Made by a program: the position numbers and the translations under genes. A DNA stretch of 64,000 bases from Strongylocentrotus droebachiensis (taxonomy: Eukaryota > Echinodermata > Echinoidea > Camarodonta > Strongylocentrotidae), in assembly GCA_035222895.1 (NCBI GenBank), contig JAVYIG010000067.1, positions 62,001 through 126,000 of the forward strand. The letters run 5' to 3'. Positions 11,215 through 21,643 of this stretch are shown here, one piece after another. The stretch's first letter is position 1; every line of letters begins with the position of its first letter. The notes under the pieces were generated by a model. It searched no databases, was not told where the DNA came from, and was given only the letters and a program-made list of their open reading frames with translations.

Positions 11215-12517
11215 TTTCCCTCCAGATCCAAGAACTTCAACAAAGATTGCTTCCACTGTGGTATTTTTCTCTGAAGTTTTCCTGTGCCTGTCGATTGTCT
11301 GACTGAGCTGAGTTGAGGCAGCAAGGTTATAAATTTCTACTCTCCATTTAAATTCTATTAAAAAACAGACGGTAAGTGTAATTCATATTTCTGTTAATAT
11401 CAAGCATTTGTTTGAGTATTTTTATTTTTTTTAATTAATATTTGAGATATCAATATATATTCGCTATTTTATATTCTAAAGCATAAAGGTTGCTCCCTCC
11501 TTTTTTTAACTCAAAAGCTCTAACTTCAGTCCCATCTATTGAACAACATGTTAGATTTGATAATTGAAACCTCCGGCTTATTTTTTTCTTCGGTTCTTGA
11601 AATGCGTAAAAAACATGAGTCATATATGGATTTGGATTTCAAAGTAGAGAGGAATTGAAGAAGAGGAAGAGGAAGAAGAAAGATGAGGAGGAGCATGCAG
11701 GAGGGGAGAAGAGGAGGGGGACAAAGAAGAAGAGGAGAAGAAGAACGGAGCAGGAGGGCGCTAGGGCACTCCAGCAAAGCATAGAGAGTCGATGCTAAAT
11801 GCGTATTGACCTCTAGCACTGCATACATGCTGCTGTGAGGCAGGGACCTAGAAGTCTATACACAGATACACACACCACACAATATCGCATAGACTGTACA
11901 CAATCATGTCGATGCAGCTGTAAGCAAAGTTTGACACTAGACTTGCAATTTTAATTTTTAAATTATTCTTTTTAATATCAGTAAGTTGAAAAAGATGTAT
12001 TTTACTGCTATTTAGGTGTCATCAATTGTCACTAAAGTACCGATTTTGAGTGAAATCAGTTGAGTTTTGTACAGCGGTGTTTGAAATGTTGAGAATCAAA
12101 AGCACAGCTTTTACTACACAGCCAGGATAGTTATGCTCCTATGTGTGCCTCTTCTGCTCCCTTTCATTGTAGATTGTAACCAGCATCTCTACTATAGTTG
12201 GAACAAGAGATACAAATCTGTGAGTCCTAATTTCTGAAGTACTGAACCAGACATTGTTCTCTACAATCAACTCATCTTGGCTAAAAATTAAACAAAGGTT
12301 TGCCTCTCTCTTTTATTGATGAAACCAAATTTGCAGAATTCAAAGAGTAACTAACTGATACAAAACTACCTGAAAAGGTAGCGTTGAGAGTATTCAATAG
12401 AGCCATATAGCATTCACTCAATTAAACTATACTGCTGCTTGCCAGTGCTGGGGAAAAAGACACTTCTTCATGATCATTATTTTGCGGAAGCTGAGAGGAA
12501 TCTAAAACCTAAGAATC
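11215..12517. promoter_or_regulatory. Head-to-head intergenic region between SIRT6 and CCDC124
   Basis: About 1.3 kb separates the two start codons, so both promoters must lie here or in upstream leader introns. On the SIRT6 side a TATA-like ATTTATAA stands at 11327-11334 on the minus strand, about 115 bp before the ATG. A purine-rich GAAGAGG tract spans about 11655-11745. No further exon is evident. Which motifs act as promoters is inference. Confidence 0.4.
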
Positions 12518-15500
12518 ATGCCTAAGAAGATGAAAGGAGAGAACTCCAAGGCCGTGGAGGCCAAGGCAAGGAAGGCCGAAGCCAAGGCTGCAGAAGCCTC
12601 GCAGAAAGAGAAAGAGAGCGAGGACGCATACTGGAAAGATGACGACAAACAAGTCAACAGGAAAATACAGAGAAAGGTAATTAATGCATTCTGTAAATCA
12701 GTCGGTTAGGTCAGAAGTTCTTAAGAACTTTTTAGCCCCACTACCTAATCTCATAGTTGAGTTCTTGTTGAGTTCTTGTTTCAGACCGCAATGCCTTCAA
12801 AGTGCATGGTTATTGCTCTTATTCTTATTTCTAGTGCCCTTGTAGAACCTAAAATTGCCATGAAGGACATTTTAGACTCCAAAATGTGTGAATTCAGCTC
12901 CACTTTCAAAAAAATATGGTGACCGTTAATTTAATTAATAAATACACGGGCCTGCTGGTTGTGCGTATTATTATAACTAGCACGAAAAAGCCCCCCCCCC
13001 CAAACCCCAATATTTGCATTGGCTAGAATGAAACGTATCGGGCGCTTTCTCGTTTTTCAATGGCCTGTTCAAAATATTAGAAATGGTTTATATTTATGGA
13101 TATTTCAGCCGTCTCTGAACCAATTTTGATCAAACAAAGATGGTTTTGTCATATAAATTGTATATATTCTTTCAAATTTGACACTCAATTTTCTCACAAA
13201 AAATTATTTTGTATAGCACCCTCTGCACCAAAACTCAGTATCCCTTTAACGATGTCATATCACTCCCAACTTGTTATTCCTAGTCAGTGCATGCTGCTAT
13301 ACTTCTATCCTCAGACTTTCATCTATTTATCCTCCATCTGTTACTGTATTCATTTTCAAAGACTTTTAAGCATTTTTGGCTCTTCCATTTGTTTTCTTCT
13401 TTCCATTATCATGTATTTTGGTTAACGGATTCTCTATGTAAAGTGCATAAAGAATTGGCTGTCTAAATGGAACATTATTACTACAGTCAAACCTGCTTTA
13501 GTGACCACCTGTATAGAAAGACCACCTGTCTACATATACCCACTATCACTATGAACATGACTGACAATGAAAGCGGACAAAATATACAGTTCCTCAGGTA
13601 GACAAAGGAACATCCCTTCACTGCTATTATGTAAAAAGGTGAATATGCATGTGACACCTGTTCTACATATTTTTACATAATAGCAGTGAAGGGATGTTCC
13701 TTTGTCTACCTGAGGAACTGTATATTTTGTCCGCTTCCATTGTCAGTCATGTTCATAGTGTATTTTGTTTCCCTTGAAAGTGGTTTCTCTTTGAAACATG
13801 TACTAAAGGGACCTGTATATAAAGACCACCTGCCTGTAAAGACCACTGTTCTTGTCTCCATGGGGGGGGGGGGGGGGAGCCTTTATAGACAGGTTTGACT
13901 GTACTATCAATTGTCTGCCCACGGTACATGTAAGCAATTTTTTTATTGTCTACTACCTCCGTCTAGGCTGGCAAGGAGCAGAAGCGTCAGGAAGAACTTG
14001 CAAAAAAGGAGGAATTAAGAAAGATGCTGGAAGAGGAGGAGAGTAATATAAAGATCAAAGTTCCATCCAGCAAAAAGGGAGGCTCAGGCAAGCTCACAAG
14101 GGCCCAAGTTGAGGCCAATGAAGAACGGATGGAAAAGGAGAGAGGTAATGTAAAACAGAAACCTCTGTGCAATGAATTAATGTTCAGGAAATTTATGGAG
14201 TGGTTAAGATTCGCAAAATCTTCATGCCACAAAATTATGGAATCAAATCTGATATATCTCTAATTTTTGTGATTGATTAATTTGTTTTGCAATGAAAAAG
14301 TGCAGTTTTTTACAATTCATGAAAAGAGGAAAGGTTGGGAAGAGTTTATGTCATATAGAGAGGGAGGAAAAGAGGGTAATGAACCTATAAGTGAGATGCA
14401 GCATGAACAGAGGAAAGAAGAAAGTGATCAACTTAGAGATGTATACAATTCAATTCAATTCAATTCAATTCAATAGTGGTTTTATTTTGACAATGCCTTA
14501 CAACCAAAAGCTGAATTGTGCACCATTCACATTTTCTCAATATCATTTCACATTAAATGGTAACAATATCAAATTACCAATCGCATCCAAATTCAAGTGA
14601 CAAATCAAAATTTAAAAATTGAGAAATTTGTGATAAATCACATTATTTGTTGATCATGTGAATTCATACAAAATATCAAAAGATAAAATATACACATACA
14701 TAATAAAAATACCTAAAACAGAGAATAGAATTCTACAAGTGAAAAATTTATTGCTATCCCTGATTTTCTTTACCCAGTAATAAATTACAATACTTCATGG
14801 AAAGCATGAGGTAGAAATGATAAGAGCATGGAAGAGAATGTAAACAGGAGAAAGGAGGAGGAACGATGACAGGAATAAATCAGTGGTACAGGTGGAATGG
14901 AAGGCAGCTGAGAGATCAACAACATTAGGAAATCATGAGTCTTTATTCAGGCAAATATCATTCAGGCAAATATCATTCAGGCAGAACTAAACAGAGTAAA
15001 GAACATCATTGAAATGTACATGTACATGTACAAACTAGCTCCTTTTATCCATTACGGAAGTGTCTGGTTTTGCAGTGATAGCACAGTGAATGAGCTGTAT
15101 TAACCAATCATGGAGGTGTTTCAATATTTGATGATTAGTTATCACTTCTGTTTCTATTGTATTACCCAACAAAATATTTGTTACTTTGAATGGAGAAGGT
15201 AATTTTCAGTATAACTACAAAGATCATTTTGATTTTCGACCCTGTTTAAGTGTATGATATGCAGACTGGGAATTTTTACTCGTTTTCTATTTAAGCCCCA
15301 CCGCACTAGTTTGGACAGGAGGGATTAGACCTCCCTGCATGGTCACTGACATGTGGTTATCTCATCAAATGAGCTCTCAATTAACATAAGAAAAAGAGGA
15401 TCATGTGTGACCAATGGTCATCGATTAGGCATTGTTTGATATATAGAGGGCGCAAGTAGCTACAAGTATTGCAGTGGGACTTTAAGAAAGTCTGCATCTT

Positions 15501-16905
15501 CATAAATGTTGTCCAATCTCATCTTTGTCATATTAAAATGTTGACAATATTGACTGCTGAGAGCCAGAAGGATGTTAAAGTTACTCATGCGTGGGTATAT
15601 AGAGGGCAGCACACGGACGTACGCACAGGAGCGTAATACCTGTTGGCTCAGTGTTATGTAGCGATCTCCAAGTTGCCTACTTCACGAACAACTATATACC
15701 CATGCAAGAACATATTTAACTTGTTTCATTTGGCTTTCTGGCTCTGAGAAGCATTTAGGGTGAAGTAAATGGGTACCTGGTAGGAATTTATTCCTTGAAA
15801 CGCAGCGCGCGTAACAGCTGCACTGCTAAAGCCAGGGTAATTATGCTGCATTATTGTAGAGACTTCTGACAAAGTAAGTGTTAGGCGCTATATAAGCACT
15901 GTAATTATTATTATTATTATTATAATTATTTGAATCCTTTAGAGGAAGCAGCAGCTGCAGCCCAGAAGCAAGCGACTCACCTTGATGCCCCTCTGGAAGA
16001 GAATCTAAACATTAGGCTGGCACAAGAGGAACAAGATGGAGTCGTCTCGGCCAGGGACGTGGGAGAAGCCATCTCGGCTCTCAGGTATAGTTGATCATTC
16101 TTATTTGTATGTGTTCCTGTAGTTCCTCTGTGTTGCACACGTAGCACTCCTTCTTTTTCTTAATCTCCCCTTGTGACTGCCTTTGCTGTCTTTTATGGGC
16201 ATCTAACGATTTTGGATTGTCACTCTGATAATCTTACAGAGCCAGTAAAACTCTTTCTCTTTCTAATTCTCCCCTCTCTGTCTCTCACCCCATCTCTATC
16301 TCCCTCTCACTCTCAATCTTTATATTTCTCTCAATCTATCTCTTACTCTCACTCACTCTCTCTGCCTCTCTCTGTTAATCTTTCTCATGATTTGTGTTCA
16401 AATTAAAAATGTGACCAGAATGTCTTTTTGCCTGTGTTATAGACAAATAAATGTGTGGAAGAGTTTATAGGGAGAAACTAAAAGTCTTATCCATCTTTCT
16501 AATGTTTTCAATGTGTTTCTGTATGACTTTAGGTATAAATATATATTATTATATTGATAAAAATATCAGATCCATGCCATGCTCGCAGCATAAATAATCA
16601 GTTTGCATCTTCTTCTTCTCTTATATGCCACTAATTTGTATTAAAATAACTCCATGTACTCGTCATACCATCTTTCCACTCTTTAAACATGCTTCAGTAT
16701 AAAAGAGGCTGACCTTGTGAAGCATCCTGAGAAGCGAGTGAAGGCGGCCTACGCGGCGTACGAGGAGGTGAACCTACCGATCCTCAAGGCACAGAATCCC
16801 AGTCTTCGACTGTCGCAGCTCAAGCAGATGCTGAAGAAAGACTGGATGAAATCACCAGAGAACCCTATGAATCAGCAATTCCAGGACTATAATGCCAAGA
16901 AGTAG
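12518..16905 (+). CDS. CCDC124: Coiled-coil domain-containing protein 124, four exons
   Basis: Complete CCDC124, a small basic protein. Family work links it to ribosomes (the yeast counterpart Lso2 binds idle ribosomes) and, in human cells, also to the centrosome and midbody. CDS exons are 12518-12676, 13967-14144, 15943-16084 and 16698-16905. All junctions are GT-AG with matching phase, giving 228 residues (human 223). The N terminus MPKKMKGENSK and DAYWKDDDKQVNRK match the human protein closely. Residues of about 20-110 are a highly charged Glu/Lys/Arg helix predicted to coil. The conserved C-terminal block includes PLEENLN, HPEKRVKAAY, LRLSQLKQMLKKDW and SPENPMNQQF. It is divergent from SIRT6 and convergent with RSL24D1. 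The 3' UTR contains degraded duplicates of the last exon. The assignment is firm. Confidence 0.96.
13482..13903. mobile_element. TA-type MITE (TACAGTCAAACCTG family) in CCDC124 intron 1
   Basis: The ends TACAGTCAAACCTG and CAGGTTTGACTGTA are perfect inverted repeats. TA at each end is compatible with a TA target, as in Tc1/mariner-like elements. The copy is longer than the 194-bp relative at 23332-23525 because a foldback sequence is inserted at 13547-13760 and a run of 16 G lies near 13862-13877. Confidence 0.8.
13547..13760. mobile_element. Small foldback element nested in a MITE
   Basis: Left arm 13547-13637 and right arm 13671-13760 are inverted copies of about 90 bp with one visible mismatch, separated by a 33-bp loop. 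The arms begin CACTATGAACATGACTGAC. Comparison with the uninterrupted MITE copy at 23332-23525 shows that this block was inserted into it. The near identity of the arms points to a recent origin or to gene conversion. Confidence 0.8.
14448..14650 (-). mobile_element. Probable 3' end of a LINE-like element
   Basis: A run of ATTCA pentamers at about 14448-14475 is followed by AGTGGTTTTATTTTGACAAT. Short pentanucleotide tails joined to such a sequence are typical of L2/CR1-type LINE or partner SINE 3' ends, read here on the minus strand. No coding remnant is seen and the far boundary is a guess. Confidence 0.4.
15290..15485. mobile_element. TTTAAAG-ended MITE, copy 2
   Basis: Same family and orientation as the copy at 5734-5927, with shared ACTAGTTTGGACAGGAGGGA, TTATCTCATCAAAT, AACATAAGAAAAAGAGGATC and ATATAGAGGGCGCAAGTAG. 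The ends are slightly more eroded (TTTAAGCCCC and GGGACTTTAAG). It lies in CCDC124 intron 2. Confidence 0.75.
15557..15748. mobile_element. Inverted-repeat element in CCDC124 intron 2
   Basis: CTGAGAGCCAGAA at the left faces TTCTGGCTCTGAG at the right. A further inner pair, GTGGGTATATAG and CTATATACCCATG, continues the fold with a gap of about 13 bp. It is about 190 bp long with no coding frame. A SINE-like tail begins just beyond it. Confidence 0.6.
15765..15926 (+). mobile_element. 5'-truncated SINE tail
   Basis: GGGTACCTGGTAGGAATTTA, then ATTCCTTGAAACGC, GCTATATAAGCACTGTAATT and a (TTA)n tail resemble the body and tail of the tRNA-headed SINE at 32591-32815 (GGGTACCTGACAGGAATTAA, ATTCCTTGAAATGC, GCTATAGAAATGGCTATT, TTATTATT). 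No tRNA-like head precedes it, so it is truncated. Confidence 0.6.
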
Positions 16906-17630
16906 ATGCATGATGGAATGGGCAGCCGGTTTAAGGGTATGATTTATCTGGGAGATTCTGCAAAAGAACATGATGAAGTGTTTTTGGAACTGAATATACC
17001 AGAGATTCCAGAGTTATAATGGTATCGTTAAGAAGGCATTGATTGCTGGAGCAGTCAGCAAGTTTTAAAGGCCGTCTGTACTAGTTTGGCTAGGAGGGAT
17101 TAGACCACCCAGGGTGGTCAATGACAGGTGGCTATCTCATCAAGTCAGCTCTCAATTAACATAAGAAAAAGAGGATCATGGGGGACCAATGGTCACCGAT
17201 TAGGCATTGTTTGTTATATAGAGGGCGCAAGTAGTTACAAGTTGTACAGTGGGCCTTTAAGATGGCATTGTTTGGTGGAGCAATCGGCAAGTTTTAAAGA
17301 GGTGCATCATCTTGGAGATGGTGCAGAAGGACAGGACAGTGTCTCTCCGAGGGATAAAGTTTCTTGAAAGCCTCTTGTACCCAGGATTCCTGATATAATG
17401 CTGAGAAGCAGAGATTGGATAGATTTGTTGGTGTAGCAGTAAGCGGTTCTAGGATATGGATGCGCCATCTCGAAGACACCGAAAAGGACTGGATGAAATT
17501 TCTAGAAGATCCATTATATGAGGTATTCTAGAATTGTAAAGACTTTTGAGTAGATGCTGGACAGATTGGCAGTGGTACTAGCTGTTTAAGGAAACGGATG
17601 ACCAATTTACAAGTTTGGCACTCTATTGAG
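16906..17630 (+). pseudogene. Degenerate duplicates of the CCDC124 last exon and 3' flank
   Basis: GACTGGATGAAAT at 16840 in the true last exon recurs at 17487. In both places GTAGATGC follows about 62-63 bp later, with recognisable similarity between. GGAGATTCTGCAAAAGAAC near 16951 matches GGAGATGGTGCAGAAGGAC near 17311. GGCATTGATTGCTGGAGCAG at 17035 matches GGCATTGTTTGGTGGAGCAA at 17264. The pattern is an old tandem duplication of the gene's 3' end that has decayed without an intact frame. It probably lies in the 3' UTR or just beyond. A MITE has since inserted at 17063-17261. Confidence 0.55.
17063..17261. mobile_element. TTTAAAG-ended MITE, copy 3
   Basis: Well preserved copy of the family at 5734-5927. 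It starts TTTTAAAGGCCGTCTGTACT and ends GTACAGTGGGCCTTTAA, so the ends are inverted repeats over about 20 bp with few mismatches. It is inserted into the duplicated 3' flank of CCDC124. Confidence 0.8.
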
Positions 17631-20515
17631 TAATGACGAAGAAGGCATCTAGGAGATATGGATATCGTGGATGGACAGACTTCATGACTAAAAAGGAAAG
17701 AGAATCACGAGAACCAAGCTGTCAAACACTTCTCCTTTTGCTTTTTAAACTTATTACACATGCACTCATCATTTCATTTGTCAAACACTTCATGAAGAAA
17801 CATGTTGTCATTGACCTATACAAGAGTAAGGTGTTTCCAGAAAAAAAAGACACCTTGCATGTTGTGGCATGAATTCTTTCAAAAATAATATGTATTTAAC
17901 ACTTTGTATCCACTATATATTTTGGTTTCTTTTAATGATTAGACCAGACCTGACCACTGTATTAGTTAAAGATAAAGACCAGTTATGGTCATGCGATTGC
18001 ATTGTGAAAGAAACGTTGTGGAATCGGTCAGAAAAGGTTGATCATCTAGCATATAAGTATTGGTGTGTACTGCAAGGTTCTGGAATCATCAAAATGATAA
18101 GAAATTTGGCCCAGTCTTCGTAAAGTTACAAGCACTGTACACAGAAAGATGTATATGGGACTACGCGATATCTATCCAGTCCGGATACCGGTAGATATAA
18201 TAATTTACCAAATATATCAATTAGCAGGCGGTTTCCCAGCAAAATTTGTATCATCACGTATTAGTCAAAACATATTCTTTCACATGATTGGTAATAAGAG
18301 CTTCCATTTCATTTTTTGAGAGGGGGGCGTTTCCAAAACTGGTCTATAACTTTAAGTCTTGATTCAAAGGGTACTTTTCTTTGGGCTCTTTTGGGATGGC
18401 CAAAGTGTGAACAAAATGGTGTGTATTAAAAGAAAGACTGCAAATGGTTTCGCCAACAACGTACTTGTTTGTTTTGTTATTCTTTCCATATGACAGAATC
18501 AAATTTGTTTTGATGAGGAAATTGACATAGTACTCAAATGGTTATGATTTACTTTTTTCAAAACAATGTTTTTTGTTGAACATGTGTTTGGTGTCTAAAC
18601 AGGCAACTCAAATCTAGAGCTAAGAGAGTTGGGGATATGCTCAGTTCCCTTAAAGGCATACCGGTCACTATGTATGAGTATGTTATTTTAAATGTATAAC
18701 TTTGGTGCTACACATAGAGAAGCATGTGCAAAAAAAGTAAACTTGTGAAGAAGAAAAAAGATCCCCATAAATTCTGATTTGATGATTTCATGTTGTGGGC
18801 ATTCATATATAAAATCCAAATTATATATACCGGTAGATTTATTTGCTATAGGTAAACTGCACCAATTTCACCGAAGTTCTTCATACTATCATCAATATGT
18901 TAGCATTTCTTGCTGTATACACAAGTAGTGAGGTAGTTGATAATTATCACATTGTATTTTTATGTATTTACTTGATATTAAAAAAGGTATACCGGTAAAA
19001 AGAAATCTGGTATGATCTATTACATCATTTTTCCCCTAGATTTCATGAGAAAAAATTGATCATAATGAATTTTTCAAATGTTTGTTCATACATATAATCC
19101 ATTGAAAATGTGTGTACGACTTTACATGTTTATATATACATGTACATGTATATTTACGTTTGCTTTGGTTCGTTAAAGTTGAGAACAAATGTCTCAGCTA
19201 CATCATTTCTTCAAATGGAATTGGCATTATTTTGTGGCATTTCATGTCAATGATAATTTGGAAAACATATGTACATATACATGTATGTATGTAAATGATG
19301 TAAATGTATTTTATGTAAATATGCATGTTGTCGAAGGAAGGGCAGGCCAAAATGCCAAATTGCATGAATTAAAGGTCATCTTTCATTATACTCAGAAAGC
19401 ATTATGATTTTTTTATTTTTGCCATTGTTGTTGTGCAGTCAAAAGAGAAAAATAGAGGGAGAGAGAGAGAAAAAGAAAGAGAAAAAAAAAAAAGGTAGAG
19501 ATGTATATACATGTTTATAGAGAGGGAGAAGGGGAGGGGGAAATTTTCAGATGAATATATGACAGGGGACTTGTCAAGATAAAAGAGCATGAAGAGATAC
19601 GATGGCCTGCCGTATGTACATGTACCTTCCTTCAATACCAAGTTTTATGTGAGGGTGTCATCTATTCTACTCATGACTTTCACTCTGAGTGATTTCCATA
19701 TTTAACCCTGTAATATCTTTACACCACAGCAATATTCAAAGTTAGCATTTTCAACATACATGTACCGGTATGTACATAATACCAACCTGCATATTTACAT
19801 TACACAGAGCACAGTGAATTAAGATTAGTCCCCAAAGTGCCTAATTATTAATTATTAATTAATAAAGACATAACAGAAAACATGCACCATTGAAAATAAT
19901 ATAAATACATTATAATACAGGTTTATTCACATGTTCGCACTAACATGCATACATGTACATTTTCACATTAAATATCTTTGTATACTGGTATCGGTTAGAA
20001 AAAAAACTTACAGGGGGGAGGGGGACTGGTTTGACTTTATCTATAATAACTGAACTTTTTCATTCCGACTTGGGGATGTAGAGATATTTTTAATAATGGA
20101 TGCTACATGAACATGCATTTTCTAGTTTTTTTTTCTTCAAATATCCCTTTAAAACTTGCACAACTCTTTGTTTATAAGAACAGTGTAAAATTTGAAAGAT
20201 AAGAACTTAAAAAATAGTGTCTATAAAATGTTGCAGATAATCGTGCCACAACCAATGGAAATTACTTCAGACAATTGTTAATAATATAATGATTTTTTTC
20301 TTCTTATAATCCGTAAACCTAAATAATAGCAGGTTCATTTCTATTTCTAATCAAAGGGTTTAGCTATTTATCAAAGATTTCCTTCTCTAAAAAATTCAGA
20401 ATGCTGACGGAAGAGTGGAAACAAAAGTAAATCTAAAAGAATGTTATTTACAAGCTCTGGTTAAAAAAAACACCCAGATACAGTAATATATCACATTTAA
20501 TTTTAAAAATTCAGA
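17631..20515. other. Convergent intergenic region without recognisable genes
   Basis: AT-rich sequence between CCDC124 and RSL24D1. Noted items: one end of a dispersed repeat at 17968-18164, the palindromic word ACATGTACATGT near 19138, a purine-rich tract near 19440-19540, and an AATAAA near 19861. No conserved coding segment was recognised on either strand. Confidence 0.5.
17968..18164 (-). mobile_element. Truncated copy of a dispersed inverted-repeat element
   Basis: This segment is a close reverse complement of 48270-48450. Shared words include GTGAAAGAAACG, GATCATCTAGCATATAAGTA, TTGGTGTGTACTGCA, GGTTCTGGAATCATCAAAAT and AAGCACTGTACACAGAAAGA. The other half of the element, present in the copy at 48093-48450, was not found here. 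Confidence 0.75.
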
Positions 20516-20818
20516 GTACCGTAATTAACGGTGTATTAACCGCTATGCCTGGCAATGTCTCCCAGCTCAGTAATCGGTGTGTTGACTCACCACTCGGAAA
20601 CTAGAACAACACTCAAATTTGTCCGTCATCTTGGTTTGAAAGTAATCTTTCTGATAGATTTCAATATGTAGTTGATAAAAATAATTCCTCCCATTTTTCT
20701 TCTATTACACGGCGTACCACAATGTTCTATCCTAGGTCCTCTTTTTTTTTTTTTTAGCGCGAAAAAGAGGGGTGCGGTTAATACACGAGGGCGGTTTATA
20801 CAACGTTAATTATGGTAC
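20516..20818. mobile_element. Inverted-repeat element carrying a LINE fragment
   Basis: The left end GTACCGTAATTAACGGTGTA faces the right end GTTAATTATGGTAC. The pairing extends inward through TATTAACCGC on the left and GCGGTTTATACAACG on the right, and GCGGTTAATACACGAGG repeats just inside. Between the ends is a reverse-transcriptase remnant of a non-LTR element (20632-20748) and a T13-14 run. Whether the LINE piece inserted into a DNA element or was captured by it cannot be told from one copy. Confidence 0.6.
20632..20748 (+). pseudogene. Reverse-transcriptase fragment of a non-LTR LINE (CR1/Jockey-like)
   Basis: The frame at 20632 reads WFESNLSDRFQYVV and continues to about 20709. After a one-base shift, 20711 onward reads GVPQCSILGPLFF, which matches the conserved GVPQGSILGPLLF motif of non-LTR reverse transcriptases with the second Gly changed to Cys. 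Spacing between the two blocks fits the family. It is a short broken piece of about 39 codons with a frameshift and no other domain. Confidence 0.7.
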
Positions 20819-21214
20819 TTACATTACATTACCTTTCATTATAGGTGCATGTGTATATTAATATCACATACTTTTGAATCTCACTATAAATGCCATCATT
20901 TACCATATTAGCTAATTGTTTAAGTTGCTTGAGAGAGGAGATTAAGCACAAACCCAACTAACAGTAGTTGCAGTCAAATGGTCAATGAAATTAGCAGCAA
21001 TTCTAAAGTTTAAAATTGTAATTTTGATGAGATTACCGCAAATGTCACTTAAAAGATGCATTCTGGGGAATTTTGCAACTCAAAATGATGCAAATGCTAG
21101 ACTTTCTGTTGGCTTAGCAAAATGCAGTGGCACATCGAACAACAGCTTTTTAACTGAGGAAATGCCTGGCAAATCATCCATCAACTTGCCCATTCTGCGG
21201 AAATTTCTGACCAG

Positions 21215-21300
21215 GGAATAAATAATAATAATAATAAAAACGTTACTTATAAAGCGCTTACCACCGAAGGCATTCAAAGCAGTCCAAATTACGCTATCTA
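21215..21300 (-). mobile_element. Probable SINE/LINE tail fragment
   Basis: A (AAT)n run at about 21218-21236 joins ACTTATAAAGCGCTTACC and GAAGGCATTCAAAGC. This is the mirror of the (TTA)n-tailed SINE ends at 15765-15926 and 32591-32815 in general form (TATA-like word, GCGC, triplet tail). A similar arrangement stands at about 54246-54330. The exact family is not established. Confidence 0.4.
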
Positions 21301-21643
21301 TCTACTGAATATTTAGATAGCAGTAAAATGGTTGTTAATTGACAAGATGCATTCCTTCAGTATGTCTGCAGTTTTATGTTACATGTACCTTATTTAAATC
21401 ATACATGTAACCTTCATTAGAAGACATACAGTCTAGACCAGGAATCTTGATTCAACATCAGCTCAAGGTCTTTTTGTAGCTCCAATAATAATAATATTAT
21501 GCCCTCATTTCAACAAAGCGAGCAATGTTCCAATTTCTAAATGTTTGTATCACAGACAGTCTGAAGTTCAGTCTCTGTGCTTCAAGCTTTGTCCCGGTCT
21601 TCTGGTATTCACATTGTACACCTTTGTATTGAAGGTTCTAGGT

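Noticed and set aside
11149-11256. Upstream in-frame ATG at 11256 as the SIRT6 start
   Set aside because: The 14 extra residues are not found in the human protein, whose start aligns exactly with the ATG at 11214 (MSVNYA...). The upstream codon is more likely in the 5' UTR.
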